This document shows positions 20,706-29,468 of a stretch of DNA of 64,000 nt, piece after piece (position 1 is the stretch's first letter; each line of letters opens with the position of its first letter). A program made the position numbers and the translations under genes. Below the pieces are notes generated by a model. That model was not told where the DNA came from, did no database searches, and saw only the letters and a list, made by a program, of their open reading frames with translations. Source of the DNA: JALYYC01 sp039922495. GTDB lineage: Bacteria > Chloroflexota > Dormibacteria > CF-121. The stretch spans positions 149,834 through 213,833 of the forward strand of contig JBDTEO010000019.1 in NCBI GenBank assembly GCA_039922495.1, read 5' to 3'.

Positions 20706-21513
20706 GCCGACCCTCGAGCAGCTGTCCGCCTACGTTGACGGCGAGGTGGATGGGCCGGCCCGCAGCGACCTGGAGTCACATGTCGCGACCTGTTCGAGCT
20801 GCCGGGAGCGGCTCGAGGGCATCCGCCAGACGGTGGCGGCGATCCGGGCGCTGCCAATGGAAGCGCCCTCACGCACGTTCTCGATTCCCGTACCGCAACG
20901 CGCCGGCGCGCCGTTCCGCTGGGTCCGGGCAGCTGGCTGGGCGGGGAGTGCGGCGGCGGCCGTGCTCGTGATCGCCCTCGTCGGGACGCGTCTGCTGGGC
21001 GGCGGGCCATCGACCACCGCCTCGAGCACCAGCAGCCACATCAGTGGCGGCTTGGGCCAGGGCGGCGAGCAGGCGGCCGCGCCGGCGCCGGCCGCGCTCG
21101 ACAAGCAGGCGTACGCGCAGGGGGGCACGGTCTTTTCCAACCATGCCGCCGTGCAGGACCGCGCCCAGGCGTCCCGTCAGCTGTCGGTGGCGGCGGACGC
21201 CGGCTCCTACCCGACGAGTGGCGTCATGAGGGTCAGCGTGATCTTGCAAGGCTCCAGCTCGAGCGCCGGCGCGGCCAGCCAGGGGCTGCGGCTCATGTTG
21301 ATGCAGGGAGGGTCCGGCGTGGTGCTCGCCGACCCGGTGGGGGCCAGCAGCTACAACGGCGCGCCAGTCTTTAGCGGGAGTTACCGGCTCGGCGACCTCG
21401 CGCTGGCTCAACCGAAAGCCGGCGATTACCAGCTCGTGGCGACCTGGGTCACGCCGGATGGCTCGGGGCAGGTCCTACAAGCCAGCATCACGATCCGGCT
21501 GACCGGAAACTGA
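20695..21513 (+). CDS. Transmembrane zinc-finger anti-sigma factor
   Basis: 272 residues from the ATG at 20695, with GGGAGG 6 nt before it. The N-terminus is an anti-sigma zinc finger (LSAYVDGEVDGPARSDLESH then H-x3-C-x2-C as HVATCSSC). One membrane helix lies near 82-100 (AGSAAAAVLVIALVG). A Ser/Ala-rich linker and an extracytoplasmic beta-rich domain of about 130 residues follow. The topology fits a sensor that holds the sigma factor at the membrane until an external signal arrives. It overlaps the sigma gene by 11 bp. The outer domain is not recognised. Confidence 0.85.
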   Translation: MATEPTLEQLSAYVDGEVDGPARSDLESHVATCSSCRERLEGIRQTVAAIRALPMEAPSRTFSIPVPQRAGAPFRWVRAAGWAGSAAAAVLVIALVGTRLLGGGPSTTASSTSSHISGGLGQGGEQAAAPAPAALDKQAYAQGGTVFSNHAAVQDRAQASRQLSVAADAGSYPTSGVMRVSVILQGSSSSAGAASQGLRLMLMQGGSGVVLADPVGASSYNGAPVFSGSYRLGDLALAQPKAGDYQLVATWVTPDGSGQVLQASITIRLTGN

Positions 21514-21514
21514 C

Positions 21515-22021
21515 CTAGCTTTTGTCCGGCGGCGGGCCTTCCAGGTCGGGCAGGTCCATGCTGTTGATGAGTTCTTTGAAGATGGAGAGTTTGTCGTCAT
21601 CCTCTTCTTCCTTTTCGGGGAAGACGCCGGCCTTTTCCAGGACGTCCTGGGAGACCAGGATCGGACAGGTCATCCGGACCGCAAGGGCGATAGCGTCGCT
21701 CGGCCTGGAGTCGATCTCCACTTCTTTTCCGTTCACGCCCAGGAAGAGGCGGGCAAAGAACACCTCGTTGGTCAGGGAGGTCACCTGGATCTTCTTCAGG
21801 CGGAGTTCGGCACTCTGCAGGATGGTCGCCAGCAGGTCGTGGGTGATCGGGCGTTCCGGCGTGATCCCGGTGATCTTCAGCGCGATCGCGTTGGCCTCGT
21901 AGATCCCGATCCAGATGGGTAAATAGCGATCCGTCTCTTTCTCTTTGAGGATGACGACGTGCTGACCACTCGGCATGTGGACCCGGATGGAATCGACCTG
22001 CATTTCGACGAATTTAGCCAT
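21515..22021 (-). CDS. Bifunctional nuclease (BFN/DUF151) domain protein
   Basis: 168 residues, covering the BFN fold: VILKEKETDRYLPIWIG, then PERPITHDLLATIL and the hallmark SRPSDAIALAVRMTCPI. An acidic C-terminal tail follows (EKEEEDDDK). The family was described as having RNase/DNase activity in plants and is widespread in Terrabacteria and Thermotogae with unclear bacterial role. It runs convergently against the anti-sigma gene, one base apart, and divergently from polA. A TAGGAT sequence upstream might be its -10. Confidence 0.88.
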   Translation of the reverse strand: MAKFVEMQVDSIRVHMPSGQHVVILKEKETDRYLPIWIGIYEANAIALKITGITPERPITHDLLATILQSAELRLKKIQVTSLTNEVFFARLFLGVNGKEVEIDSRPSDAIALAVRMTCPILVSQDVLEKAGVFPEKEEEDDDKLSIFKELINSMDLPDLEGPPPDKS

Positions 22022-22079
22022 AGCGCAATGCCAACTTATCCTACCATCGCGTTTTTTTGGGGCTGACTAAACTCTATTG

Positions 22080-24881
22080 GTGACGGAACCCCAAAAGAAG
22101 GAACGGCTTATCCTGCTGGACGGCCATTCCCTCGTATATCGGGCCTTCTTCGCCCTCCCGTCGCTGACGGATCGGGACGGCCGGATGGTCAATGCCGCCT
22201 ACGGGTTCACTTCGATGCTGCTCCTGGCGCTGCAGGAGCACCCGGATTACGTGCTGGCGTCCTTCGACCTGGGCGGGGTGACCTTCCGGCACAAAGAGCT
22301 GGAGCAATACAAGGCGACCCGGCGCCCGACACCGCCCGAGCTGAGCCCGCAGTTTCCCCTGACGCGAGACATCGTGCGCGCCTTCGGGATCCCGATCTAC
22401 GAGGTCAAGGGTGTCGAGGCCGATGATGTGATCGGCACCCTGGCCACGCAAGCGCGCGCTCGCGGCCTGCACAGCACGATTGTGACCGGCGACCTGGATG
22501 CCCTGCAACTGGTCAACGAGGATGTCAACGTCCTCACCAGCAAGCGCGGCGTTTCGGAGACCATCCTCTATACGCCGGAGCGTGTTCGGGAGCGCTACGG
22601 CCTGGAGCCGGTCCAGACGGTCGACCTCAAGGGGCTCGTCGGCGACACTTCGGACAACATCCCGGGGATCCGCGGCATCGGCGAGAAGACGGCGATCAAG
22701 CTGATCCAGGAGTTCGGCTCGGTCGAGGCCCTGGTCGAAAACTGGGAGCGCGTCACGCCGCCCAGGGTGAGAAGCTTGATCGGCGAGCATCGCGATCAGG
22801 CGCTCTTGAGCAAGAAGATGGCCACCATCGTCAAGGACGTCGAGATCACGCTCGACCTGAGCCACGGATCGGCGCAGGACTATCGCCCGGGCGCCGTGCG
22901 CACGTTGCTCGCCGACCTGGGGTTCCGCAGTCTCGCCGCGCGGGTGCCGGACAGCTGGCGGGATGGCAGCGCGATGGCGGCGCCGCCGATCCTCGCGCCG
23001 CCGGCCGCCGGGAGCTCGCATCCGGCGCAAACGACGCTGGCGCTCGAGAGCCCGACTGCGGAAGCCGTCACCCTCGTTCGCGACGAGGCCTCGCTGGCCC
23101 GCGCCGTTGCGGCCTTCGGCGCCGCGGAACAGGCAGGCTTCCAGGTGGTCACCCTCGACGACACACCGCGCCGGGGACGGATTGCCGCGCTCGTGATCGG
23201 GCTGGATGCGCACCAGGTGTTCTATATCCCGCTCGCGCACGAGCAGGAGCGCTGCCTCGAGCTTCGGAACGTGCTCGAGCGGTTCTCCAGCAGCCTGAGC
23301 AGTCCTCGACCGTTGAAGATCGGGCTGAACCAGAAGGCCGACACGCTAGCGTTGCGCGCGCACGGGATCCAGCTGCAGGGCCTGCGTGCCGACCTCTTGA
23401 TCGCCGCCTACCTGCTCAACTCGGGCATCCGCTCGCCCAGCCTGGAGGCGCTGGCCTCCGACGTGCTCCACCAGGCGATCGAAGGGCCGGAAGCGCTCTT
23501 CGGAACGGGCAAGGCGGCGCTCACCTGCGACCAGGTGGAGATCGCCCGGGCCGCAAACTATTACGGGTCCCGCATGCGCGTCCTACTGGCGCTGGCGCCG
23601 CGTTTGCTCGCCGAGCTCGATCGGCTTGGCAACGGCGCCCTCTTCCGCGACCTGGAGATGCCGCTGGTGCCGGTCCTGGCCGAGCTCGAGATCGCCGGCG
23701 TCGCCATCGACATTCCGTACCTGCAGCAGGTGTCGCGCGAGTTGTACGAGCAACTGCAGCGGCTCGAGCGGGAAATCGCCGATGTCGCGCACGGACCGAT
23801 CAATGTCAACTCCCCGCAGCAGCTGGCCCGATTTCTCTTCGAGGATCTCGACCTTCCCGGCGGTCGCAAGACGAAGAGCGGCTACTCGACGGACGCGAAC
23901 GTGCTCGAGGGTTTACGCGACCAGCATCCGGTCGTGCCGAAGATCCTCGAGTTCCGGCAGCTGAGCAAACTGAAAGGCACCTACGTCGACGCCTTGCCGC
24001 TCCTGGTCGACCCGCGGACGCACCGGGTCCATACATCGTTTAATCAGACCGTCGCCGCCACCGGCCGCCTCTCATCGTCGGATCCCAACCTGCAGAACAT
24101 CCCGATCCGGACGGAATACGGACAGAAAGTTCGGCGCGCGTTCATTCCCAGCCGCGAGGGTGATGTGGTGCTCTCCGCCGACTACTCACAGATCGAGCTC
24201 CGCGTCCTTGCCCACATGACCGACGATCCGGTCCTGGTCGACGCCTTTGCGCGCGGTGAGGATATCCACGCGCGGACTGCCGCGGAAGTCTTCGCGATTC
24301 CGCAGGCGCAGGTCACCCCAAACCAGCGACGGCTGGCCAAGGTCGTCAACTTCGGCCTGTTCTACGGCCTGAGCGATTTCGGGCTCGCCCGCGACACTGG
24401 CATGTCAACGGAAGAGGCGCGGGTGTTCATCGATGCGTATTTCCGCGCCTACAGCCGGGTGCGCGAATTTCTCGAGGGGATCAAAATGCAGGCGCGCGAG
24501 CAGGGCTACGTCGAGACGCTGCTCCATCGCCGGCGCTATATCCAGGACATCCGGTCACCGAACCGGATGCTGCGCCAGGGTGCCGAACGGATCGCGATCA
24601 ACATGCCGGTGCAGGGCTCGGCGGCGGACATCATGAAACTGTCGATGATCCGGCTCGATCGCTATCTGCGGGAGAACCAGCTGAGCAGCCGGATGATCTT
24701 GACGGTGCACGATGAGCTGGTCTTCGAGGTCACGCCGGCCGAACGCGACCGGCTCATCGATGTCGTCCCGGACCTGATGGCCGGCGTCTATCCCTTGAAC
24801 GTCCCCCTGCAGGTCGATCTGAAGGTCGGACGGAACTGGCAGGACATGGAGCGGGTCCGCGTGGTCGCCGCCCAGGCCTAG
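22080..24881 (+). CDS. polA: DNA polymerase I
   Basis: 933 residues from the GTG at 22080. A TTG three bases upstream is possible, but TAAACT ends 6 nt before the GTG, matching other genes here. The N-terminal 5'-nuclease spans about 1-300 (TGDLDALQLV; KGLVGDTSDNIPGIRGIGEK). The 3'-5' exonuclease-like domain (about 320-500) lacks the DxE of motif I and the Tyr-x3-Asp of motif III, so proofreading is probably lost. The polymerase domain is intact: motif A DYSQIELRVLAH, motif B RRLAKVVNFGLFYGLS, motif C VHDELVFEV. Role: Okazaki fragment processing and repair. mutM follows directly. Confidence 0.96.
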   Translation: MTEPQKKERLILLDGHSLVYRAFFALPSLTDRDGRMVNAAYGFTSMLLLALQEHPDYVLASFDLGGVTFRHKELEQYKATRRPTPPELSPQFPLTRDIVRAFGIPIYEVKGVEADDVIGTLATQARARGLHSTIVTGDLDALQLVNEDVNVLTSKRGVSETILYTPERVRERYGLEPVQTVDLKGLVGDTSDNIPGIRGIGEKTAIKLIQEFGSVEALVENWERVTPPRVRSLIGEHRDQALLSKKMATIVKDVEITLDLSHGSAQDYRPGAVRTLLADLGFRSLAARVPDSWRDGSAMAAPPILAPPAAGSSHPAQTTLALESPTAEAVTLVRDEASLARAVAAFGAAEQAGFQVVTLDDTPRRGRIAALVIGLDAHQVFYIPLAHEQERCLELRNVLERFSSSLSSPRPLKIGLNQKADTLALRAHGIQLQGLRADLLIAAYLLNSGIRSPSLEALASDVLHQAIEGPEALFGTGKAALTCDQVEIARAANYYGSRMRVLLALAPRLLAELDRLGNGALFRDLEMPLVPVLAELEIAGVAIDIPYLQQVSRELYEQLQRLEREIADVAHGPINVNSPQQLARFLFEDLDLPGGRKTKSGYSTDANVLEGLRDQHPVVPKILEFRQLSKLKGTYVDALPLLVDPRTHRVHTSFNQTVAATGRLSSSDPNLQNIPIRTEYGQKVRRAFIPSREGDVVLSADYSQIELRVLAHMTDDPVLVDAFARGEDIHARTAAEVFAIPQAQVTPNQRRLAKVVNFGLFYGLSDFGLARDTGMSTEEARVFIDAYFRAYSRVREFLEGIKMQAREQGYVETLLHRRRYIQDIRSPNRMLRQGAERIAINMPVQGSAADIMKLSMIRLDRYLRENQLSSRMILTVHDELVFEVTPAERDRLIDVVPDLMAGVYPLNVPLQVDLKVGRNWQDMERVRVVAAQA

Positions 24882-24887
24882 GAGCCC

Positions 24888-25733
24888 TTGCCCGAACTTC
24901 CCGAAGTTGAGACCGTCGTCCGCGACCTGCGGCCGCAGCTGAGCGGGCGGCGGATCGAGTCGGTCGCGTTGAACGGCGACGGGGCCGCGCTTGCCCGGGT
25001 CATTCGGTATCCGCAGCCCGAGCAGCTGGTTGAGCGGCTGCGGGGGCAGGCGATCCAGACCGTCGAACGCCGGGGGAAGTACATCGTGATGCCGCTCGAG
25101 TCGCCGGGCCAGCGCTTCGTCGTACACCTGGGGATGACAGGGCATCTGCGTGTCTGGGAGCCGGAGGAGACGCCGGTGACGCACACGCATTTCCGGGCGA
25201 CGCTCGACAGCGGAGCCGAGCTTCGCTACGACGACCCGCGTCAGTTCGGGCGCCTCCTGGTCGGCACCCAGGAAGAGCTGATCGCCGCGCGGGCGTTTCC
25301 GGCTCGGCTGGGCCCGGAGCCGATCCACGGCGATCTCACCGAGGCCGGGTTCGAGGCGCTGATCCGAGGTCGGCGACGCCCGGTGAAGTCGGCCCTCCTG
25401 GACCAGTCGTTCCTGGCCGGGGTGGGCAATATCTATGCCGACGAGGCATGTTTTCGGGCTGGAATCCGTCCTAGCCGTTGGACCCACCGTCTAACCGCGC
25501 GGGAGCGGCGGGGTCTGTATTCGGCTATCCAGGAGGTTCTGGAGAACAGCATTGCGGCACGAGGCTCGTCGATCATCAATTACGTCGACGCCTTTGGTTC
25601 CCGCGGGAGTAACCAGGAGCGGCTGCTCGTCTATGGGCGAGCCGGCGAGCCCTGTCTAACATGCGGGACGCCCTTGCGGGGAACGCGCCTGGCCGGCCGC
25701 GGCACCGTATATTGCCGCAAATGCCAGCGCTGA
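24888..25733 (+). CDS. mutM: Formamidopyrimidine-DNA glycosylase
   Basis: 281 residues. The TTG start at 24888 gives (M)PELPEVETVVRDL, with the catalytic Pro at the processed N-terminus and the conserved Glu behind it; no other start would expose it. A central helix-two-turn-helix (FLAGVGNIYADEA) and the C-terminal zinc finger (CLTCG ... YCRKCQR) are intact. It removes 8-oxoguanine and formamidopyrimidines and nicks the strand. It lies 6 bp after polA, an obvious repair pairing, and overlaps the following PAP2 gene by 13 bp. Confidence 0.96.
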   Translation: MPELPEVETVVRDLRPQLSGRRIESVALNGDGAALARVIRYPQPEQLVERLRGQAIQTVERRGKYIVMPLESPGQRFVVHLGMTGHLRVWEPEETPVTHTHFRATLDSGAELRYDDPRQFGRLLVGTQEELIAARAFPARLGPEPIHGDLTEAGFEALIRGRRRPVKSALLDQSFLAGVGNIYADEACFRAGIRPSRWTHRLTARERRGLYSAIQEVLENSIAARGSSIINYVDAFGSRGSNQERLLVYGRAGEPCLTCGTPLRGTRLAGRGTVYCRKCQR

Positions 25734-26422
25734 TCCATCCGAGCTGGCCAAGGCTGAGCCGTCGCCTGCTGGTGACGGCCGGCGTGTTCTTCGCCGCGTT
25801 CGTGATGGTGACGGTCCTGGTGAAACTGGGGGCGTTTGGCACGCTGAACCTGCGCGTGACGCACGCGCTGCAGGCTCGCGGCAGTACCGGGCAGGACATC
25901 GCCCTGGGCATCTTTGCTTATCTCGGCAGTATCGAAGTCACTCTTGTCGTCGGCATCTTCCTTGGCATTGCCCTGTTTCGCGGCTTGCGGTTGCTGGCCG
26001 TCGTGCCGGCGGCGGTCATCCTGTTTGCGTCGGCGCTCGAGTATCTGGGCAAGAAGACGATCGTCAGCCGTGGGCCGGGCTCGGCGTTCAACCGGTTCCC
26101 CGACTTCCTACCGACCTTCAGCCACAACGTTGCGCCCTACTCCTACCCGAGCGGCCACATGCTGCGCGCCACGGTGACCTACGGCTTGGTTCTCTATCTC
26201 GCCGAGCGTTGGGAGCTGTTCGGCCGGGACAGCTCGCGGCTGAGCCCGGTGCTCGTTGTGCTCATCGCCCTGATGAGCTACGCCGTGATCTACCTCGGCT
26301 GGCACTGGTTCTCCGACGCGCTTGGCGGCCTGCTGCTGGGACTCACCCTCTTGTTCGGGTTGATCGCCTACCTGGAGCGCAAGCGCACGGTCAACCCGGG
26401 CCATACGCCCGTCGAAGACTAG
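25721..26422 (+). CDS. PAP2 superfamily membrane phosphatase
   Basis: 233 residues from the ATG at 25721; an earlier ATG in the same frame would overlap mutM by 73 bp. Five to six membrane helices. Phosphatase motifs: a weak C1 (KKTIVSRGPG, where the usual Arg-Pro is Arg-Gly-Pro), C2 SYPSGHM, C3 LGWHWFSDALGG with the His-x3-Asp pair. Likely dephosphorylates a lipid phosphate such as undecaprenyl pyrophosphate or phosphatidic acid; substrate not determinable. Confidence 0.85.
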   Translation: MPALIHPSWPRLSRRLLVTAGVFFAAFVMVTVLVKLGAFGTLNLRVTHALQARGSTGQDIALGIFAYLGSIEVTLVVGIFLGIALFRGLRLLAVVPAAVILFASALEYLGKKTIVSRGPGSAFNRFPDFLPTFSHNVAPYSYPSGHMLRATVTYGLVLYLAERWELFGRDSSRLSPVLVVLIALMSYAVIYLGWHWFSDALGGLLLGLTLLFGLIAYLERKRTVNPGHTPVED

Positions 26423-26428
26423 CCGGCT

Positions 26429-26611
26429 ATGAGCCTTAGGCGATCGCTCAAGCGCCAAAAGCTCAGGGACGAAAGGCGGCAGCGGGAGGACGCGGGTTCC
26501 GATCCACTTGCTCCCGACGCGCTCTCCAACGCAGCAACGCCGTGGAAGCGCATCTTCCCATGGGACTTCCCGGGACAGCTCGGCGACTGGTCAAAGAAGA
26601 AAGCCAAGTAG
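26429..26611 (+). CDS. Small basic hypothetical protein (60 aa)
   Basis: 60 residues, Arg/Lys-rich first half (SLRRSLKRQKLRDERRQRE) and an aromatic segment TPWKRIFPWDFPGQLGDW before a Lys-rich end. It starts 7 bp after the PAP2 stop and could be in the same transcript. I recognise no family. The composition is not that of a random overlap, but length alone is weak evidence. Confidence 0.35.
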   Translation: MSLRRSLKRQKLRDERRQREDAGSDPLAPDALSNAATPWKRIFPWDFPGQLGDWSKKKAK

Positions 26612-26920
26612 GCCTGCCGCATCGGTTTGGCAACGATCCGCTTGCCATCGGAGGTGCTGCCGACCGGCCGGAACGGAAACTCCTTAAAGCTATTCGGCGT
26701 GGCATCGATCGTCGCCCGGTGACGTGTCCCCCCGGGAAAGGCCCCCGGCCGCAATGGGGGATATGGGTCGCAGCGCTGTCGGATCCCCGGTGCCGAAGGT
26801 CACGTGTCGGTAAACCGCACCTCCGGTTACGACAACGAGAAGGGCGACGGCCGCGAGTATGAACCGGCGAGCACGAATATCTGCGCGCGGGGAGTTGGGA
26901 TACGAGCACGTCGCGATCAT
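26612..26920 (-). pseudogene. Decayed small membrane/secreted protein gene (frameshifted)
   Basis: On the minus strand a membrane anchor (RRFILAAVALLVVVTGGAVY, then FGTGDPTALRPISP) reads in one frame from 26920. A second coding-like stretch, TPNSFKEFPFRPVGSTSDGK then RIVAKPM, continues in another frame at about 26700-26615. The two look like pieces of one short exported protein separated by a frameshift. I do not know the family. It abuts the HNH fragment on the other strand near 26880, so a rearrangement junction is likely there. Confidence 0.35.
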
Positions 26921-27235
26921 GACCCGCACCGCGGAGCGCGTCGGAACCGCGGCGGTCCAAAAGGCTGAGTCGGCGCTGCTTGCCCAAGCGCAAGTGCACG
27001 ATCCGGGGCACTTCGTGACCATTGCAACAGAGTTCGAGCATCGGGAGGATGCGGAGGCCGCGTTGCGCGAAAGCAACCGCGCCTTCAGCCGCCGCTGGAC
27101 CATCTGGCCCTCGTCTGCGGCCGGCACCACCGGATGCTGCACGAGGAAGGCTGGCAGCTCAAGCGCGACAATAACGGCACCTGGGCCACCGTCCCGCCGC
27201 CAGACCGGCTGAGACCTCAGTCGCGATCTGCTTGA
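26859..27235 (+). pseudogene. Remnant of a DUF222/HNH endonuclease gene
   Basis: From 26883 the frame encodes ARGELGYEHVAIMTRTAERV and, further on, EFEHREDAEAALRESNRAF, typical of the middle of the DUF222 region in HNH-type proteins. At about 27095 the homology jumps frame to LDHLALVCGRHHRMLHEEGW and on to a stop at 27233-27235, which is the HNH/C-terminal end (CxxHH-x3-H). The N-terminus and the central ~200-250 residues are missing and the join is out of frame. The gene is therefore dead. DUF222/HNH genes are often multicopy and mobile in high-GC bacteria. Confidence 0.6.
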
Positions 27236-27401
27236 CGACCTCATTCGGGCTGGTGGGGCGGCGTCGCGGTCGAGCAGCCGAACCGCGTTGCCCGATAGGC
27301 CGCGGGCGGCGCGCAGACTGACGACGCCAACCCGCCAGGCCGCCCTTCCGGACTGACCGGGGGAGTTTAAATTAGCGGCCGCGCGACCATACAATTGAGA
27401 G
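27236..27401. other. Non-coding stretch before uvrB
   Basis: No gene with support. Together with 26612-27235 this makes an ~800-bp gap without an intact gene. The last 40 bp carry the uvrB promoter candidate. Confidence 0.5.
27366..27395 (+). promoter_or_regulatory. Putative uvrB promoter TTTAAA-N18-TACAAT
   Basis: TTTAAA at 27366-27371 and TACAAT at 27390-27395 (5 of 6 matches to TATAAT). The uvrB ATG is 6 nt after the -10 box, with no ribosome site between, so the mRNA would be leaderless. Confidence 0.55.
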
Positions 27402-29468
27402 ATGCCCAGATTTGCGTTTACGGCTGGCTTCGAGCCCGCCGGCGGCCAGCCGGAGGCTATCCGGAAGCTCGGTGAGGGCATCGAACGACGCCTCAAGCAC
27501 CAAACGCTGATGGGCGTCACGGGATCGGGCAAAACCATGGTCGTCGCCCAGATGATCCAGGAAATCCAGCGGCCCACGCTCGTCATGTCACCCAACAAGA
27601 CGCTGGCGGCCCAGCTCTGCAGCGAATTTCGATCCTTCTTTCCCCAGAATGCCGTCGAGTACTTCGTCAGCTACTACGACTACTACCAGCCGGAGGCCTA
27701 TATCCCGCGCAGCGATACGTACATCGAAAAAGACTCATCCCGCAACGACGAGATTGACCGGCTACGGCAGTCGGCAACTCGAGCCCTCCTGACCCGCCGC
27801 GATGTCATCGTGGTGGCCAGCGTCTCGTGTATTTATGGGGTCGGCTCGCCCGAGGATTATCTCGGCGAGTCGATCGAGGTCCACGCCGGCCAGGGCTTTC
27901 GCCGGGATATTTTTCTGCGAAAGCTCACCAATCTGCAGTATCAGCGCAACGACGTCGACTTTGGCCGGTCCCGGTTTCGCGTTCGCGGCGACACGGTCGA
28001 CGTCCAGCCGTCCTACGACCAGATCGCGACGCGCATCCAGTTCAACGGCGACGAGGTCGAGCGCATCGTGCAACTGGATCCGCTAACGGGCGAGATCATC
28101 GGCGACGTCGATACGTTTCAGGTTTTCCCGGCAACGCACTACGTGACACCCCGGGAAAAGCTCCTGCGCGCGATCGACGCCATCGGCATTGAGTTGGAGG
28201 AGCGCGTGGCCTGGTTCGAGGGCCAGGGCAAGCTGCTCGAAGCCCAACGGCTTCGCCAGCGGACAAATTTTGATCTCGAAATGATGCGGGAAACCGGCAG
28301 TTGCGCCGGAATCGAGAACTACTCGCGCCACCTGACCGGCCGGCGCCCGGGCCAGGAACCCTACACGCTGATGGACTTCCTCCCCGAGGACACGCTGATC
28401 ATCGTGGACGAGTCGCACGTCGGGGTGCCGCAGATTGGCGGCATGTACGGCGGGGATCGGTCCCGGAAGATCCCGCTGGTCGATTATGGATTCCGACTGC
28501 CGTCCGCACTCGACAACCGGCCGCTGACGTTTGCCGAGTGGGAATCCAAGGTAAAACAAGTGGTCTATGTCTCCGCCACGCCGGGGCCCTATGAGGAGCA
28601 GCGCACGCAGCAAACCATCGAAGTCATCATCCGGCCGACCGGCCTCGTCGACCCAACCCTGGAAGTGCGCCCGACCAAGGGCCAAATCGACGATCTTCTG
28701 GGCGAGATCCGCAAGCGGGTCGACAGGAAGCAGCGGACGTTGGTCACGGTCCTAACAAAGAAAATGGCCGAGGACCTCACGGACTATCTACGGGAGATGG
28801 GCATCCGGGTGAATTACTTACATTCCGACGTGGATACCCTCGACCGCGTTGAGATCCTGCGGGATCTACGTCTTGGTGTCTTCGATGTCCTGGTGGGCAT
28901 CAACCTGCTCCGCGAGGGACTGGATTTGCCGGAGGTCGCCTTTATCGCGATCCTCGATGCCGATAAAGAAAGCTACATGCGCGACGCGCGGTCACTCATT
29001 CAGACCATTGGCCGGGCCGCGCGAAATCTCGATGGGCACGTGATCATGTACGGCGATTCGATCACCGGCTCGATGCAGCGCGCGATCGACGAGACCAACC
29101 GGCGCCGCGCGATCCAAATGGCCTACAACGTTGAGCACGGCATCACGCCGGCCACGATCGTCAAGGCGATCTACAACCTGGAGAAGCACCAGGACAAGGC
29201 GATTGAAGAGACGATCGCGACGATCGCGTCGGGGCTGCCACCGGACGAGATCGAGCGCCTGATCAAAGACCTTGAGCGACAGATGAAGAAAGCCGCTCGC
29301 GACCTGCAGTTCGAGCGGGCCGCCGAGTTGCGCGACCGGCTGGTGGCGCTGCGGCGCGATGCCATGGACTACCGCGAAGGCTTGACGCCGGCGGCCGCGG
29401 CCGAGTCCGGGGCGTACAACTACAAGCCCAGAAACAGCAGTCGGCCCCGAGCGAGAGTCCGTGGCTGA
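27402..29468 (+). CDS. uvrB: Excinuclease ABC subunit B
   Basis: 688 residues, close to the usual 665-690. Walker A is GVTGSGKTMVVAQ, the DNA-clamping beta-hairpin YYDYYQPEAYIP is intact, DExx-type motif IVDESHV and helicase motif VI QTIGRAARN are present. The C-terminal UVR domain (LERQMKKAARDLQFERAAEL) binds UvrA/UvrC. It loads onto damaged DNA delivered by UvrA. The stop overlaps the uvrA start by 8 bp, so uvrB-uvrA-uvrC form one operon. Confidence 0.98.
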   Translation: MPRFAFTAGFEPAGGQPEAIRKLGEGIERRLKHQTLMGVTGSGKTMVVAQMIQEIQRPTLVMSPNKTLAAQLCSEFRSFFPQNAVEYFVSYYDYYQPEAYIPRSDTYIEKDSSRNDEIDRLRQSATRALLTRRDVIVVASVSCIYGVGSPEDYLGESIEVHAGQGFRRDIFLRKLTNLQYQRNDVDFGRSRFRVRGDTVDVQPSYDQIATRIQFNGDEVERIVQLDPLTGEIIGDVDTFQVFPATHYVTPREKLLRAIDAIGIELEERVAWFEGQGKLLEAQRLRQRTNFDLEMMRETGSCAGIENYSRHLTGRRPGQEPYTLMDFLPEDTLIIVDESHVGVPQIGGMYGGDRSRKIPLVDYGFRLPSALDNRPLTFAEWESKVKQVVYVSATPGPYEEQRTQQTIEVIIRPTGLVDPTLEVRPTKGQIDDLLGEIRKRVDRKQRTLVTVLTKKMAEDLTDYLREMGIRVNYLHSDVDTLDRVEILRDLRLGVFDVLVGINLLREGLDLPEVAFIAILDADKESYMRDARSLIQTIGRAARNLDGHVIMYGDSITGSMQRAIDETNRRRAIQMAYNVEHGITPATIVKAIYNLEKHQDKAIEETIATIASGLPPDEIERLIKDLERQMKKAARDLQFERAAELRDRLVALRRDAMDYREGLTPAAAAESGAYNYKPRNSSRPRARVRG

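Noticed and set aside
26690..27598. 302-codon minus-strand frame reaching into uvrB
   Set aside because: Only the segment around 26690-26920 looks coding; the rest is antisense to the HNH remnant and uvrB.
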